From NCBI GenBank assembly GCA_028551475.1, contig CM052362.1:752166-816165 (forward strand): DNA of 64,000 nucleotides, in the 5' to 3' direction. The notes under the pieces are model-generated. The model made no database searches, was not told the DNA's origin, and saw nothing but the letters and a program-made list of their open reading frames with translations. Positions 22,792-36,132 of this stretch are shown piece by piece. Both the position numbers and the translations under genes were made by a program. The number at the start of each line of letters is the position of its first letter. The stretch's first letter is position 1. Origin of the DNA: Casuarina equisetifolia (lineage: Eukaryota > Streptophyta > Magnoliopsida > Fagales > Casuarinaceae).

Positions 22792-25632
22792 TTAAGGGAA
22801 ATTAAGTTTTGACCATTTTTGTAATCTAATCCAAGAATGAGCTAATGTCTTTTGGTTGATTATAGTCTTTGCAATAATCGCTAGTCTAAGACTCCACTCC
22901 AATGTGGAAGCATCTTTTATCCACATAATTTTACATGATATAAAAGACTTTTGAATTGCACATACCAGTGAATATGAAAGATTTATATGACTAGCTTATC
23001 CCCATTATGAGCGAGCATTTTCAATAGCATGAGGCCCTTTACCTCTCTCTTTCTCTTCAACCAATTTTGTCTGTGTAGAGATGTCTTTTCTTTATTAATT
23101 TTGTTTTCATTTATTGGATGGGGAGTTAGATTCTACGGTTGCATGCAGGCTAATAAAGTCCTTTGCCTCTTGCTACTATTGTTTCTCCTTTTTTCCAACA
23201 AATTGCGCATTTTTCATGATTTTGTGATTGTAACTTTGAATTTGTGTTTATAAATAATCATATGCTTTAATACATCTTTATCCTTTGAGCAACTCCAATC
23301 ATAGTGATAAATTTAAAATTCAAATTTTGATGTGGATGGTAGGCTTCTTCATCTTCACAAGCATACACCTATACAACAAGTAGTTGTAGAATGATTAGAT
23401 GTGAAGACAATGTACAATGGTTATTGAGAGCCAATTTTTCTAATGTGAAGTTTTGGATAAGCAACTATATATTGTGGAAGCTTATAAAATCATGGTTATG
23501 TCACTTGATTAAGTTGGCAAAGAAAATAAATTTTACACCATCACCTAATTTTGTATTTTAATTGAAATCGTTGTTAGTGACTTCCTTTTAGTTTCATGGG
23601 AATTAGGATGTGATTTTTGGAATTTTTAATGATTGGAGAATGAAAATTTGAAAGCCACGAAACATAAACATGTTTATCGCTTACTTTTATAAAGGTTTTA
23701 AGATTAGAATTAAGTTTTTTGCTTGTTTTTTTTTTAAAGTAATGAACCTTTTATGTAATAAGGAAAAATCAAGAAATAAACTAGAAGACAAAAGCTATGT
23801 TGTTCAATAATTATCATGTTGCAGTGGTGTATCATATCAAAGATGGAAATATTGTCATGTTAGTTTGGAATACATGAGTAAAGGGGAAGCTATCACATGG
23901 AACTCCGTTATATATTGATTGATTGGCTTCAAGCAAGTCATAAAGATCCTTAAATGCACTCACCGGCTAACGACGGCTTCGTGTGTTGCCCACCACAATC
24001 ACCAAACGGCGTTGGAATCAAAGTTTATTCAGCTGCATACTCATTTTGTGGCTGTTGTGGAGATTGAAATTGAGTTTATTAGGTTTATTAAGCTGTTAAT
24101 ATATTAGCATGTTAATTAGTTGCTCGGTGCTTGCATAACTTAAGGTCACCTTCAATCTCCCACCCTTTTCATTTGCCTTCGTTATTGTGTCAAAAGACTT
24201 AGATTAAAGGCTAGTTGAAATAAATTTTATTTGAATACCATTATCAACTTAAACTTTTTATAAACTTATTATCATATCCTATGATTGGGACCTTCCAAGA
24301 AATTAAGAACTTTCTCCCACATCAAGAGGGAGAGTAAAGGATCTTGGCCATATAAGCGACCTTGGCTACTCGTCTTGCTAAGACCAGCCTTTTGGGAAGG
24401 AACTCAAACTCATGATATCAAGCTCATTGCAATGTAAGCCCATAAAATGAGTTTATTTGCTTGTGTAATGTCATTTCACTAAGTGCTATGGTCTAGTGAA
24501 GTCCAAAGTCTCTCATGCTGTTCATATGTTAATTCTAGGAAAATAATATAAATATTCTAATATGATATTAAAATCTAGATTTGTTTTTTTTTTCTTAGAA
24601 GTTAATTTGACTTTTATTTTCTTATAAGTTAACTTCAAGATACTTTAACTTCACATGCTTCATAACCTTCCAAGTTACTTTAAATGATTTTGTGCCCTTC
24701 CAATGAAATAAAATGCACTTAAGATTTTTCTTGACTCTCTAGTCCAAGATAGCTTGAGGACATGCTAGGAGTACTTGCTCATCTTCTAAAAGCTTTGGTA
24801 ACTCACTTTTGTGCTGCAAACATTTTCCCAATTGCCTTGTGAAGTGTTGGATGAATCTTATATCCTTTTGATAGTTCAAGCTTATAAATGATCTTTCCTA
24901 TCCTTTCTAGAATGTTTTTAGGACCAAAGTAATGTAGTGATAACTTTTATGCTTATGCAATTGCATTGTAATTTTCTTGTAAGGTTGCAACCTAAGGCAC
25001 AACTTAACCCCTATCCAAAAACCCTCTCCACTCTTTTAAGGTCAGATACTTCTTATACATGTTTTAACACCTTCTTAAGCTGACTTCTAAGCTCTTTTAT
25101 CATCTTGTAGCATTCCATTTGTACTTTCCCAACTAACTCTATTGGTGTTGCATTTCAAATATTAATCAATAGATTTGGGTGTGTTCTCCTACATATAATC
25201 TCATAATTTTCTTTAGTTAAGTTAGATATGAATTATTTTCTGTAAAACCTAACAAACATGACACACATTATATTTCAATGCATTCTTTCATTTTGAGTAT
25301 GGAAAAGTACTTACGAAAACTCAACCTAGAAATATGTCTCAATTGAAATTTAAACTTTAATACCAAACTAAAGAACCCATTAAAGATATGAATAAAATGT
25401 TATTAAAATATTATTACACTTATTTATTACCTATGTAAAAGACATCTTCTGTACATTTCATATATGGTAAAACACATTCAGCATGCTAATGGTCATGCTT
25501 TCGCGTGCGTTTCTGTATCTTGTTTCAGTTCAATGGATGGGCAAATTGAACCTCGTATACGTGTTTCTCTATTTTTGGATCGGTTCCCTCGATTAGCCCC
25601 CTATGGAAAATTGAATCTTGTACACCAAGTCA
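22792..25632 (-). other. 2.8-kb inverted segment
   Basis: Reading this stretch on the minus strand restores the order of other units. The left end (22792-23930) is the reverse complement of 7811-9010. The middle (23930-25195) mirrors 28560-29760. The right end (25200-25632) mirrors 36837-37200. Plus-strand unit sequence resumes at about 25633. The junction near 22791 is sharp. With the plus-strand copy at 28560-29760 it forms inverted repeats of ~1.2 kb about 3.4 kb apart. Confidence 0.75.
24720..25195 (-). pseudogene. Ty3/gypsy integrase C-terminal fragment
   Basis: On the minus strand the end of a gypsy-type integrase is readable: LRLQPYKK, YFGPKNILERIGKIIYKLEL and KIHPTLHKAI, the region around the GPY/F-type module and the link toward a chromodomain. 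One frameshift lies before YFGP. It is better preserved than the plus-strand relatives at 28690 and 49640. The fragment is joined directly to unrelated unit sequence at about 25195, which marks a recombination junction. Confidence 0.7.
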
Positions 25633-26870
25633 CGAAATGTTTAAACATCACGAATTTTTTTACTAATTTTTCATAATTTCAAATTATTTAGTAAGTACAA
25701 AATTGAGTTTTCTTTTTATTACTTTTTTTGGTACATTCAATAAAAATTTCAATAAAGTTTCAAAGGATAGACAAATGAAAGTATCAAAATCCATAAACCA
25801 TACATGAACTACTATCTAAAGCTATATGAAGAAAGTATTTTCTCTTCATAAGTCAAGTTTAATTAAGAAAATGAACTATTTAAAATGATATCATATTTTT
25901 TGTTTCAAGCAAATAAGATCTTATTATCTATATTTTGGTACAAAGCCTTTCACGTGATATCATTCATGAGACCTAAAATATAATTTCATAAAACTTGTGA
26001 CCAATATAAAGCTTGTTTTCTATCTAAAACTAATACATATAAGGCATAGAATATGTTAGTATGTTGATAACATGAGATAAATACTAAATTTTGACAATTT
26101 GGGTGTGTTTCCAATAAGAGTTTTCTTTTTAAAGAAAATTATAAAAAAATGTAGAATAATGAGAAAGAAATTTTAAGGCTCAAAAATAAAATAAAAAAAT
26201 GTGAATGGTTGAAGTGATTGAAATCCACGCTACATAATGGAGAAAAACTTAGAATTCCAATGAAATTCTTAGATAAATTATGAAATATGTCAATTACATT
26301 AATAGTGAGGCCAACACTCTTCACTAAGATGTCACATGAAAAGTTTGTATTATTGTTTATTTTTGTTTGAGATTAGGCATGATTTGTACCAAAAAAAGAA
26401 ATCAATATAGATGCTTCTAGAATAAGTAAATAGATTGACAATCCTTGAAGAATAGCTAAAATTATCTAAAATTAATATATTATGGAGTAAAATAAGTTTC
26501 CAATCCAAGTAATTGTGTTGTATCATATATTAAACATACATTAATTTTAGTTTGAAAAAGTTAAGTTAGACAAATTTTTTTTGAAAACTTTGATTTATAT
26601 ATAAATGTAATAAAAAAATCCTTATGTGATATTAAAAGAAATATCAAAAGTAATTAGCATTACTTATTTATTAGAATCTTTGAATTTATTTAAGATACAT
26701 GAAAATATCATTATTTTTTATAAATATTTTTTATTTTTAAAATTATTTAGTAAGTAAAATATTGATTTTTCCTTTATTACTTTGTTTTATACATATGATA
26801 AAAATTTCAATAAATTTTCAAAGAAAAAAGAAGACAAATAAAAGTATCAAATTTATAAAATGTACAATGG
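25633..26870. repeat. Extra period of the downstream repeat
   Basis: Matches the second half of the downstream blocks (ATTTAGTAAGTACAAAATTG, then GAATGGTTGAAGTGATTG at 26202). Unit 2 therefore carries one more partial period after the inversion. Confidence 0.55.
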
Positions 26871-27779
26871 ACACAAACTCAAAATATAATCACTTCTTGT
26901 GAATGGTTGAAGTGATTGAGTTCCACACTGCATAATGGACACAAACTCATAATTCCAACAAAATTTCTAGATAAATTCTAAAAGATGTTAATTACTTTGA
27001 TAGTAAGGCTAGCACTCTTTTCTAAGATGTCACATGAAACGCATCTATGAATGTTCCTTTGGTTTAACATTAGGCATGATTTGATTGCAAATATATATAT
27101 TTGCATGCCTTAAGGAATCTAAGATAAAGCTATGGCATTTGGTTGTAGATAAAAGAATAACGAAGGCAAATAGAAGCATTAGGGTTAAGAGAAAAAGAAA
27201 AATTAAAGTAAATAAAGGAATAAGGGGAGATGTTTTAGATGGTTAGGTTTAGTCTTGAGTTGTGAGTTTTAATTTCCTTTAATCTAGTGATAAAGATGAC
27301 ATGATCAAATGGGTCTATTGAGCCAAACATTTCTTTTGATATCACAAAATGCCTAAACAAGAGAAGGTAGACCTTGCTTCATGGCACTTTAAAAGTAATG
27401 CCCATATATGTTTCAAGCTTTTATAGAAGAACGTAAAGGACAAAGTAATTATTTGGCCAATGTTAATAGTGAATCTAACCAAGTAGTACAAACTCAAATG
27501 CAATCGAAAACCTTACATGAAGCTCCTCAACTTGGGGTAGACAACCAATGTGGAGGAGTACTAGGCTCAGTTTGATTGAGCTTTACTATAGGTAAGTCAA
27601 TTATCTTTCAAATTAAAGGTAAGTTTCTTTATAATTGTCTAAAAGAAACCCAAAGACTTTAGGGACACTATGAAATTTGTTTTGTTATTTAAGGAGAAGG
27701 TTTATAGAGTATATAAAGTAGTAGTTAAAGACACAATTTACAGCATTAGAGGAGAAGCCAACCATGAAGTGTCCTTCTG
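26871..27779. repeat. Diverged third period and possible gag-side retroelement sequence
   Basis: 26871-27090 still resembles the downstream repeat. From ~27300 it is shared with 48230-48700 and may be decayed gag (a plus-strand frame reads MPKQEKVDLASWHFKSNA). The gag assignment rests on its place upstream of the zinc knuckle. Confidence 0.4.
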
Positions 27780-28880
27780 TTAAAGAATTAACCTTAAGAA
27801 AAGTGGCAGAGAAATAGAACAAGACATTTCTTTCAATTGTAATGAGTCGTTCCATCCAAGATATTGGCTCAAAAAGAAATTGTCTATGTTATTTAGGGGG
27901 AAACAAAGGATGATGGATAGGAAAGAGAAGAAAATCATGAGAAAGAGAGGAAAGAGGAATTACAAAGGTAGTACCATGATGAAGTTGATAAATGAGTGCT
28001 AAAATCACCAATACAATAAGGTGCTTAATGAAAAATCTACAAGATTATTATAGCCATTATTGGTTCTTCATGAGATATGGACAAAGGTGTTTATGGGCTT
28101 TATAAAAGGCTTCCAAATGTAAAAGGTAAGAAAGTTATCTTAACAATAGCATATTGATTAAATAAAGTGGCTTACTTTCTACCTTTGGCACATATATATA
28201 TGGTACAAAGTGTGGCAAAATCCTTTTTCCAAGGAGTATATAGACTCTATTGCATGCTTGCAAAGATTGTTTAAGATAGAGATTTAACACTCGAGAGTAG
28301 CTTATGGAGAGAATTATTCTAGTTACATGAGACAACACTTAACTCTTTCACAGCTTATCACCCTTAATTTGATGCACAACCAAAAGCAATTAGAGGCTAG
28401 AGATGTATTTAAGAGCATTTGTGAAAGATTAACCCAAATAATGTTAAGGTGGCCACCATGGGTAGAGTTATATGATAATACTAATGCCTATAACTATAGA
28501 AGGAAAAGTCCTTATGAGATTATATGTAAGAAAGCACACCTAAATCTATTGACTAATATTTTGAATGCAACACCAATACAATTAGTTGAAAAAGTACTAA
28601 AGGAATGCTATAAGATGGTAAAGGACCTTAGGAGCCAACTTAACGAGGTGTAAAAACATGTACAAGAAGTATTTTACCTTAAAAGAGTGGATAGCGTTTT
28701 TGGATAGGGATAAGTTATGCCTTAGGTTGCAACCTTACAAGAAAATTAAATAGGATTACGTAAGCATAAAAATTACTTTAGTCCTAACAACGTGTTGGAA
28801 TGATAGGAAAGATCATGTATAAGCTTGAACTATCAAAAGAATCTAAGATTCATCCAGTATTGCATAAGGCAATCAGGAGA
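27780..28880 (+). pseudogene. Ty3/gypsy deletion derivative: gag zinc knuckle joined to integrase, copy A
   Basis: Degenerate pieces in order on the plus strand: a zinc-knuckle-like FNCNESFHPRYWLKKKLSML (about 27832-27890); then within ~100 bp an integrase N-terminal trace (NKVLNEKSTRLL); the integrase core (VKGKKVILTIA, VAYFLPLAH, then TAYHP and FDAQPKA, matching the family's TAYHPQ-x-DGQ-x-E); KSPYEII near 28500; and the C-terminal part (LRLQPYKK, SKESKIHPVLHKAIRRMF) near 28710-28880. Protease, reverse transcriptase and RNase H are missing. Many stops and frameshifts. Copy B at 48720-49870 has the same architecture. Confidence 0.75.
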
Positions 28881-30780
28881 ATGTTTACAGCATAAATGTG
28901 ATTTACCAAAGCTTTTAGAAGATAAACAACTACTACTAGTATATCTGCAAGCTATCTTGGACTAGAGAATCAACAAGAATCTCAAATGGATTTTATTTCA
29001 TTAGAAGGTCACAAAATTATTTAAAGTAACTTGGAAGGCTATGAAGCAGGTGAAGTTGACTTATAAGAAAAGCAAAATCAAATTGACTTACAAGAAGAAG
29101 AAAAAACAAATCTAGATTTTAATATTATATTAAAAAATTGATATTTTTTTCCTAGAATTAGCATATGAACAACATGAGAGGCTTTGGACTTCACTAGACC
29201 ATAGCACTAGGTGAAATGACATTACACAAGCAAATACACCCATTTTTTAGTCTTACATTGTAGTGAGCTTGATGTCATAGGTTTGAGTTCCTTCCTAAAA
29301 GGTTGATTTTAGCAAGATAAGTAGCCAAGGTGACTTATATGGCCAAGATGCTTTACTCTCATTCTTGATGTGGGAGAAAGTTCTTAATTTCTTGCAAGGT
29401 CCTAATCATAGGATGTGATAATAAGTTTATAAAAAGTTTAATTTGGTAATGGTATTCAAATAAAATTTATTTCAACTAACTTTTAAACTAAGACTTCTGG
29501 CATAATAACTAGGCAAGTGAAAAGGGGTGGGAGATTAATGGTGATCTTAAGGCATGCAAGCACCAAGCAATTGGTCAACATGTTAATATATTAACAACAC
29601 ACGATGTTAAATTTCAATCTCCATAACAGCCACAAAATGAGTATACAACTTAATAAACTTTGATTCCAACACTCTTAAGCGACTATGGTGGACAACACAT
29701 GATGCTAAGTAGTTAGCCAGTGAGTGCATTTGAAGATCTTTATGACCTGCCTTAAGCCAATTAGTTAGTATATAAAGGATCTCAGTGTGACAACTTCCCC
29801 TCTACTCGTGTATTCCAAATTGACACCACAATATTTCTATCTTTGATATGATATGCTAACATGGTAATTATTGAATAACATAGCTTTTGTCTTCTAATTT
29901 ATTTCCTTGTTTTTCCTTTATTACTTTGAAGAAAAAAAAACCAAGTTCAATCTCAAAACCTTTCTAGAAGGAAAAGATAAATATGTTTATGTTTCATAAC
30001 TAGCAATTCTTTGTTTGCTAATCATCAAAATGCCAAAAATCACATCCAAACTCCTTAGAACTAAATGGGAGTTGATGATAATGATTTCGATTAAAATAAT
30101 AGATTAGATAATGGAGTTAATTGCACATTCTTTGACCAACTTAATCAAGATATAAAACCATAATCTCATAAGCATCCATAAGATATAGTTCCTCATATAA
30201 AATTTCCAATTAGAAAAATTCACTCTTAATAACCATGGTACATTATCTCGACATTAATGGTGCTATAACTCCTTGTTGTATAGGTGGATGCCAGTAAAGA
30301 TGAAGCCACCTGCCATTTACATCAAAATTGGAATTTCAATTTTACCATATAGATCCGAATTTTTTAGAAGAAAGAGATGTATTAAAGCATATGATAATGC
30401 ATATATATATATATATATATATATATGCAAATTCAAAGTTGCAATCACAAAAGTCTTTAAAACTGGGCAACCAACAAGAGGAAAGATGAAAAAATAGTAG
30501 CAATAGGAAAAGGATTCTATTTACATGCACCTAACTTTATATGGGGTGTAAATATCTTTTACAATTAGTGCAAACATAGGATGCAAGAAAAAAGTATGTA
30601 AAACATGGCAAACTTTTCTAGAAATCAAAAACGAAGGATCAAGCAAAAACATCCTAGGATATTGTTTTTTAGAAGTCTTATGATTGCCCAAGAAAACACT
30701 TTTAGTCCCTTCTTACATGAGATACTAGCATGGTAGCGTTAGGGAGAGAGCAATAATTAAATAAAAAATTAATGAGAACC
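28881..30780. repeat. Filler block E, partial copy in unit 3 lead
   Basis: 28881-29760 is the plus-strand partner of the inverted 23930-24900 segment. From ~29640 it follows the order of 13080-14199. No gene seen. Confidence 0.5.
30401..30426. repeat. (AT)13 microsatellite
   Basis: Perfect AT dinucleotide run. Homologous positions at 13830 and 39090 have only a few repeats, so it is polymorphic between units. Confidence 0.95.
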
Positions 30781-31382
30781 CGAAAGTAGAAAACTACAAA
30801 AGTAGAAAGAAAAGGCTATGCCGTAAGGCCTTTGCATGGAAACTCCATTGATATCTTCTTCTTTTGGTGTAACCTTGATCTAATTTCACATGCTAAAAGA
30901 CCATGATCAACCTAATAATTTTTGGAACTAATAATTTGGATGTTTAGATTCCTTTTTTGAAGGGTGAAATTTCTAAAAAATAAAACCAAATTACAAGTTA
31001 CCTATCTTGATGGATTAAAAGTACATAAAGGCCATCATGTGAATGTTTAAAGTTAATTCCTCTAGCTTTCTCACTCTATCAATCACATTTCTTTCACAAG
31101 GATGTATTTCTATTTGTTGGAAAACAATGTGTTTTGATTAAGATTAACTATTGGTTGCATATAATATTTGTATAAATGTTTTTCATATGATTATGTGTAA
31201 TATTGAACACCAAAAAAGTAAAAGGTGTGCAAATTATAATATAAATAAATCATATTATAAATTAGTCGGGTTCCTACATTTCTTCATTAATCAACTTCAT
31301 ATAATACTTGGAGAAGTATTTTTGTTGAAATAAGAGTTAAAAGAACATTTGTTTATTTAGAGAAAAATGATACTTGTTTTGA
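30781..31382. repeat. Filler block F, unit 3
   Basis: Matches 16816-17501 and shows the uninterrupted target site of the LTR element found at 14205. About 100 bp of the 17033-17332 frame is deleted. Confidence 0.5.
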
Positions 31383-32280
31383 TGTGCTTGTAGGTACACA
31401 TGTATCAAGGATCAAAGATGAACATAAGTTGGGTCGTGCCATGAAGCTTAGCCTGTGTTATGAATCAACACAAGTTGGGTTGTGCTCTAAAGCTTAGCCC
31501 ATGTTATGAATCAACACAAGTTGGCCTGTGCTGTGAAGCTTGGTTTGTGTTATAAATTAACACAAGTTAGCTCGTGCTATGAGTCTAGCCCACATAATTG
31601 ATATAAGCCCATGTGATTAAGCAACAACTAGAACGGTGTCACTCTAAGGGAAGACTCACTTAAGAGTCTTGATCGAGAAAAAAGCCCTAATCTATTTTGA
31701 ATGTTGACACCTTTCTTTATCTCTCTTTCACTACAATCACATCCTTACTCTTCCAACGGGGAGATTTGCAAAAGCTTTAATCAAATGTCAAAATGTGAAG
31801 CTCAAAGTTGATGAGAAGCTCAAAAAAGGTACATGCTATACCTTCTTAATGGGAACAAGCCTATGAACTGATGGGTTTGACAAAAATCATGATTTGGCTC
31901 TTTACTTTCATATTAAATATATGAAAAGGCTATTCTGTGAAAAGTATGTGGAGATTGTGAAAGCTTTTTTGAAATATTCAATACAACTTCTAATTGAGGT
32001 CATCCACTACTCACTCTGAAGAAGCTTTAGTGATATCTTGATACTAAGCTTAATATCACTTTTGTATTATTATTCTTTTTAATATATATCTAGTGACAAG
32101 GGCCGAACCACTGTAAAAACTTCTATTGCATCTCCCTTTGTGTCTATTTACTTTGCTATTTGATTTTGATATCCTTGAATGCTTTGTTTAAATGTATGAT
32201 AAGTGATTGAACTGACAAATAGCATAGAAACCAAGATAACCAATTCAAACCCCATTCTTGGTTAGCCATTAAACCTAACA
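31383..32280. repeat. Block R, copy 3
   Basis: TGTGCTTGTAGG to CCTAACA, with its own number of 46-bp minirepeats near 31430-31580. Confidence 0.55.
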
Positions 32281-33400
32281 TTATTGGTTGCTAATGACCA
32301 TTCTTGGTAATTATTTCCTAAACATTGATCATTCCCTAGCATTACAACTACATATGGATGGCCACATCACTCATACAAAAAATCAAGAATTTTGAGTTTG
32401 ATAAGATATAAAAGGTAAGAAGCACCTACATAATTTGCCTATTAAATGACTACTATTTGTAACCACTTTATTACTTTGGAAATAGAATCCAAAGTGGAAA
32501 GATGTTAAAATTAGACAAAGAGTCTTACAATGAAGAGGAAATTACTTATAAAGTACTTTATAGACTTTAGTAACCCATTTATTTAGTGAAACCTCTTGAG
32601 AAGAGGTGGACATAAGTTTGTGACATGATATCAGAGTGAGTTATTCATTCATATAATGCAACTCAATCCCAGAAATGGATCAATATTTTATAGGTAAAAG
32701 ATTAAGATTGAACTACAAGAGAATATTGAACAAAGAGTGTTATATAACAGAGGAAATCACTTGTTATATGTCTTATAAAAATAGATTTTATTTTCAATGT
32801 TTGAAATTTCTTAGAAACTAAACCAAGTTATAACCCAGTTATCTTAGTTGATTAGTCATTTGGGTACATTAATGGTGAAGATTAAATGAAGACCATTTTG
32901 GGTTTTTGATATGGAAATGCTTACATGAATGTTTAAAGTTAAATACTATAGCTTTCTCACTCTATCAACCTAATTTCTTATGCAAGGAGGTGCTTCTATA
33001 GGTTGATAATGGCCATTCTTAGTCATTCTTTCTCAAACATTGACCATTTACTTCCATTGCAATTACATATGGATGGCCATATCATTCATAAAAAAGTCAA
33101 GAATTTCAAGTTTCAAAAAAAGTAAGAAGTAAAAAGCACCAATATAATTTTCCCAAAAATCTTTAACCACTTTCCTCCATTGGTAACAAAATGCATAGAG
33201 ATAATATGTTAAAATTTGACAAGAAGTCTTACGTTAAAGAGGAGGCCACTTATAATGTGTACTATAGACTTAGATAATCCATCTCTGTAAGGAAACATTT
33301 TGAGAAAAGGTGGACTAAGTCTTTAACATGACATAAGAGTTAGCTCTGCATTCATTTCATCAAATGTAATCCCAAAAATAAACCAAAGAAAAATACAAAA
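32281..33400. repeat. Upstream block with 0.73-kb tandem duplication, unit 3
   Basis: Collinear with 3264-4370. No gene seen. Confidence 0.6.
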
Positions 33401-33449
33401 GAAAAAAAGAAAAAGAAACAAGGAGAGAAAAAAGAAAAGAATAGGAATT

Positions 33450-33860
33450 GCCCCTATCACGTGACCAACAAGCCTTACTATGATATCACATAGTAGCAAA
33501 ACATATTCTCAAGTTAAGATTTCAATTTTTTGTTACAAAATAAAAGCATACCCTCCTTTTATATACCTCTTTAGCCAAGACAATAAATGATAATAAATAT
33601 AGTTTCATAATGGTGGTGGTAGAAATTCTTAATGCCATTAATGTGTAGATTTGGTCGGTAGTAGAGAATCTTAGACTGTGTTCTCTTGTCAATTGCATGC
33701 ATGTAGTTACCTTTTTTCGTTAGCTCCCATACATGACATAGCGCATTGCAACAATCTTTGCTACCACCAAAATCCATCATGAGCCTTCAAGAACCTCTAT
33801 ATATATGGCCGACAAACCAATCACCCTCTTAACACAACAAATAGTTTGAGTTTGAGTGCC
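33450..33860 (+). promoter_or_regulatory. Promoter of lipid-transfer-like gene 3
   Basis: A perfect G-box CACGTG at 33458-33463, RY motif CATGCATG at 33696-33703, TATATATAT at 33798-33806, ATG at 33861. Together with pseudogene copy 4 it is the only promoter here with an intact G-box, a possible ABA- or light-linked bZIP/bHLH site. Confidence 0.6.
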
Positions 33861-34169
33861 ATGGAAGGATATAGGAAGCTTTGCCTTGTGGGATTGGTTC
33901 TAGCCTTGGCCATCATCACCGAGCCCATTTTGGCGAAAAGGCAAACATTCTGCGGTTTAACCCTAGACGAAAGAAATTCCTGTTGGCCGTTTGTGACCAG
34001 AGACGTGGATACTCCATCCACCGCTTGCTGCAATGCTCTCACACACTTTAACATGAAGTGCCTGTGCAAAGTTTTTACAGCCAAACTTATCTGTTTCTTT
34101 TACGCAGTTGACTACAACACTCTCATGCAGCTCCCGCACGAATGCAATATTCCACAAGTAAAGTGCTGA
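33861..34169 (+). CDS. DIR1-like non-specific lipid-transfer protein, array copy 3
   Basis: 102 residues with cysteines at 31, 41, 56, 57, 67, 69, 78, 95 and 102. The signal peptide ends TEPILA; the mature N-terminus starts KRQTFCGL. The variable loop reads TLDERNSCWPFVTRDVDTPSTA. Near the C-terminus it has LMQLPHECNIP, with Gln and Glu where other copies have Glu and Lys/Arg. That changes the charge around the seventh standard cysteine. Start context is GCCATGG. Apart from the loop it is nearly identical to copies 1, 2 and 5. Intron-free, flanked by the same promoter and 3' end. Confidence 0.88.
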   Translation: MEGYRKLCLVGLVLALAIITEPILAKRQTFCGLTLDERNSCWPFVTRDVDTPSTACCNALTHFNMKCLCKVFTAKLICFFYAVDYNTLMQLPHECNIPQVKC

Positions 34170-34274
34170 AATATACCAACATATAATCGTGTTTGTGATT
34201 GTGCTTTGTTATGGTATTCTTCTAGTGTTGCTTTATGTTTCGGGCTTGTACGCCTTGCTTTTGCTTTGTGATCT

Positions 34275-34280
34275 AATAAA
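34275..34280 (+). terminator. Poly(A) signal, gene 3
   Basis: AATAAA 106 bp after the stop codon. Confidence 0.6.
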
Positions 34281-34364
34281 TATTCTTCAATTAATCATTT
34301 GAGTTCATAGTATTGAGATGTTCTAAATTGTTTAAAGCTATATGAAGAAATTATACTTTCTTTT

Positions 34365-36132
34365 CTATAAGTAAGCTTTAACTAAGAAAATGAATTATTT
34401 AACATGATATCAAATTTTTTGTTTCAAGTGAACAAGATCTTGTAGTGTATATTTTGGTGCAAAGTTTTTCCTGCGATATCACTCATGGGGCCTAAAATTC
34501 ATTCATAAAAGTTATGACAAATATAAGACTTGTTGCCTCTCTAAAACTCTTATACATAAGGTGTATAATGTGTTCGTATATTGATAACATGAGATAAACA
34601 CGGAATTTTGATAATTTGGATGTATTTTCAATAAAAGTTTCAAAAATTACAAGAAATATATTTATAAATTGTTTAGTTACAATACTTAAATGAAGATGTG
34701 GTAATTGAACAATTTGTATATTTTTGTAGTAATATATAATATTTGACCTTTCACTAAAAAAATTTATAAAAAATGTAGCCTAACAAGAAAGAAATTTTAC
34801 GAGCTCAAAATATCAAAATGTTCTTGTGAATGGTTGAAGTGATTGAGTTCCATGTAGTATAATGGAGACAAACCTAGAATTCCAATGAAATTCCTAAAGA
34901 AATTTTTAAAGATGTCAATTACTTTGATAGTGAGGCTAGCACTCTTCTCCAAGATGTCACATGAAAAGTTTGTATTAATGTTTCTATTTGCTTGAGATTG
35001 CACATGATTTGAACCCCTCCCCCCCTAAAAAAAAAAAACAATATATGTGCTTATAGAATAAGTGAACTGATGAAAAATTCTTGAAGAATAGCTAAAAATA
35101 TGTAAAATGAGCCTACTTGTCCTTGTCTAATTCACATACTATATAGTAAAATAAGTTTCCAATCTAATTAAAGGTGACATAAGATATTACATGTACATTA
35201 ATTTTATTTTGAAAAAGTTAAGGTACGTAAATTCTTTTTGAAAATTTTGATTTATATATAAACGTGATCAAAAACTCGTTTTGAGATACTAAAAGTGGTA
35301 TCAAAAGTAATTAGCTCCACTTCTTTATTAGAATCTTTGAATTAACTCAAGTGACTCCAAAATTTACTTCAAAATATAAATCAAACTTTTCACGAAAATG
35401 TTTGAATCATACACAATATCACAATTTTTTTACTAATTTTTCATAATTTCAAATTATTTAGTAAGTACAAAATTGAGTTTTCTTTTATTACTTTTTTTTT
35501 GTACATGCAATAAAAATTTCAATAAAGTTTCAAAGGATAGACAAATGAAAGTATCAAAATTCATAAACCATACATGAACTACTACCTAAGGCTATGTGAA
35601 GAAAGTATTCTCTCTTTATAAGTCAACTTTAATTCAGAAAATGAACTATTTAACATGATATCATATTTTTTGTTTCAAGCAAATAAGATCTTGTTATCTA
35701 TATTTTAGTGCAAAGCCTTTCATGTAATATCATTCATGAGACCTAGAATATAATTTTATAAAAATTGTGACAAATATAAGGCTTGTTTTCTCTCTAAAAC
35801 TACTACATATAAGGCATGTTAGTATGTTGCTAACATGAGATAAATACTCAATTTTGACAATTTGGGTGTGTTTCCAATAAGAGTTTCTCTTTTTAAGGCT
35901 AGAAAAAAATGTGAATGGTTGAAGTGATTGAAATCCATGCTGCATAATGGAGAAAAACTTAGAATTCCAAGAGTGCTAGCCTCACTATCAAAGTAACGGA
36001 CATATTTCAGAATTTATCTAGGACTTCCATTGGAATTCCTACACACAACAGATAAGCACCTGAGACCTACAAAAACATTTGCAATATCTATCTAATTTCT
36101 TACCTATGCTTACAACCGTACATGACCATAAC
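34365..36132. repeat. Downstream block with ~1.25-kb tandem repeat, unit 3
   Basis: Collinear with 5360-7129; second period from about 35620. No gene seen. Confidence 0.6.

Noticed and set aside
23029..24107. Plus-strand frames in the inverted segment
   Set aside because: They lie in the reverse complement of non-coding filler and are not open in the other units.
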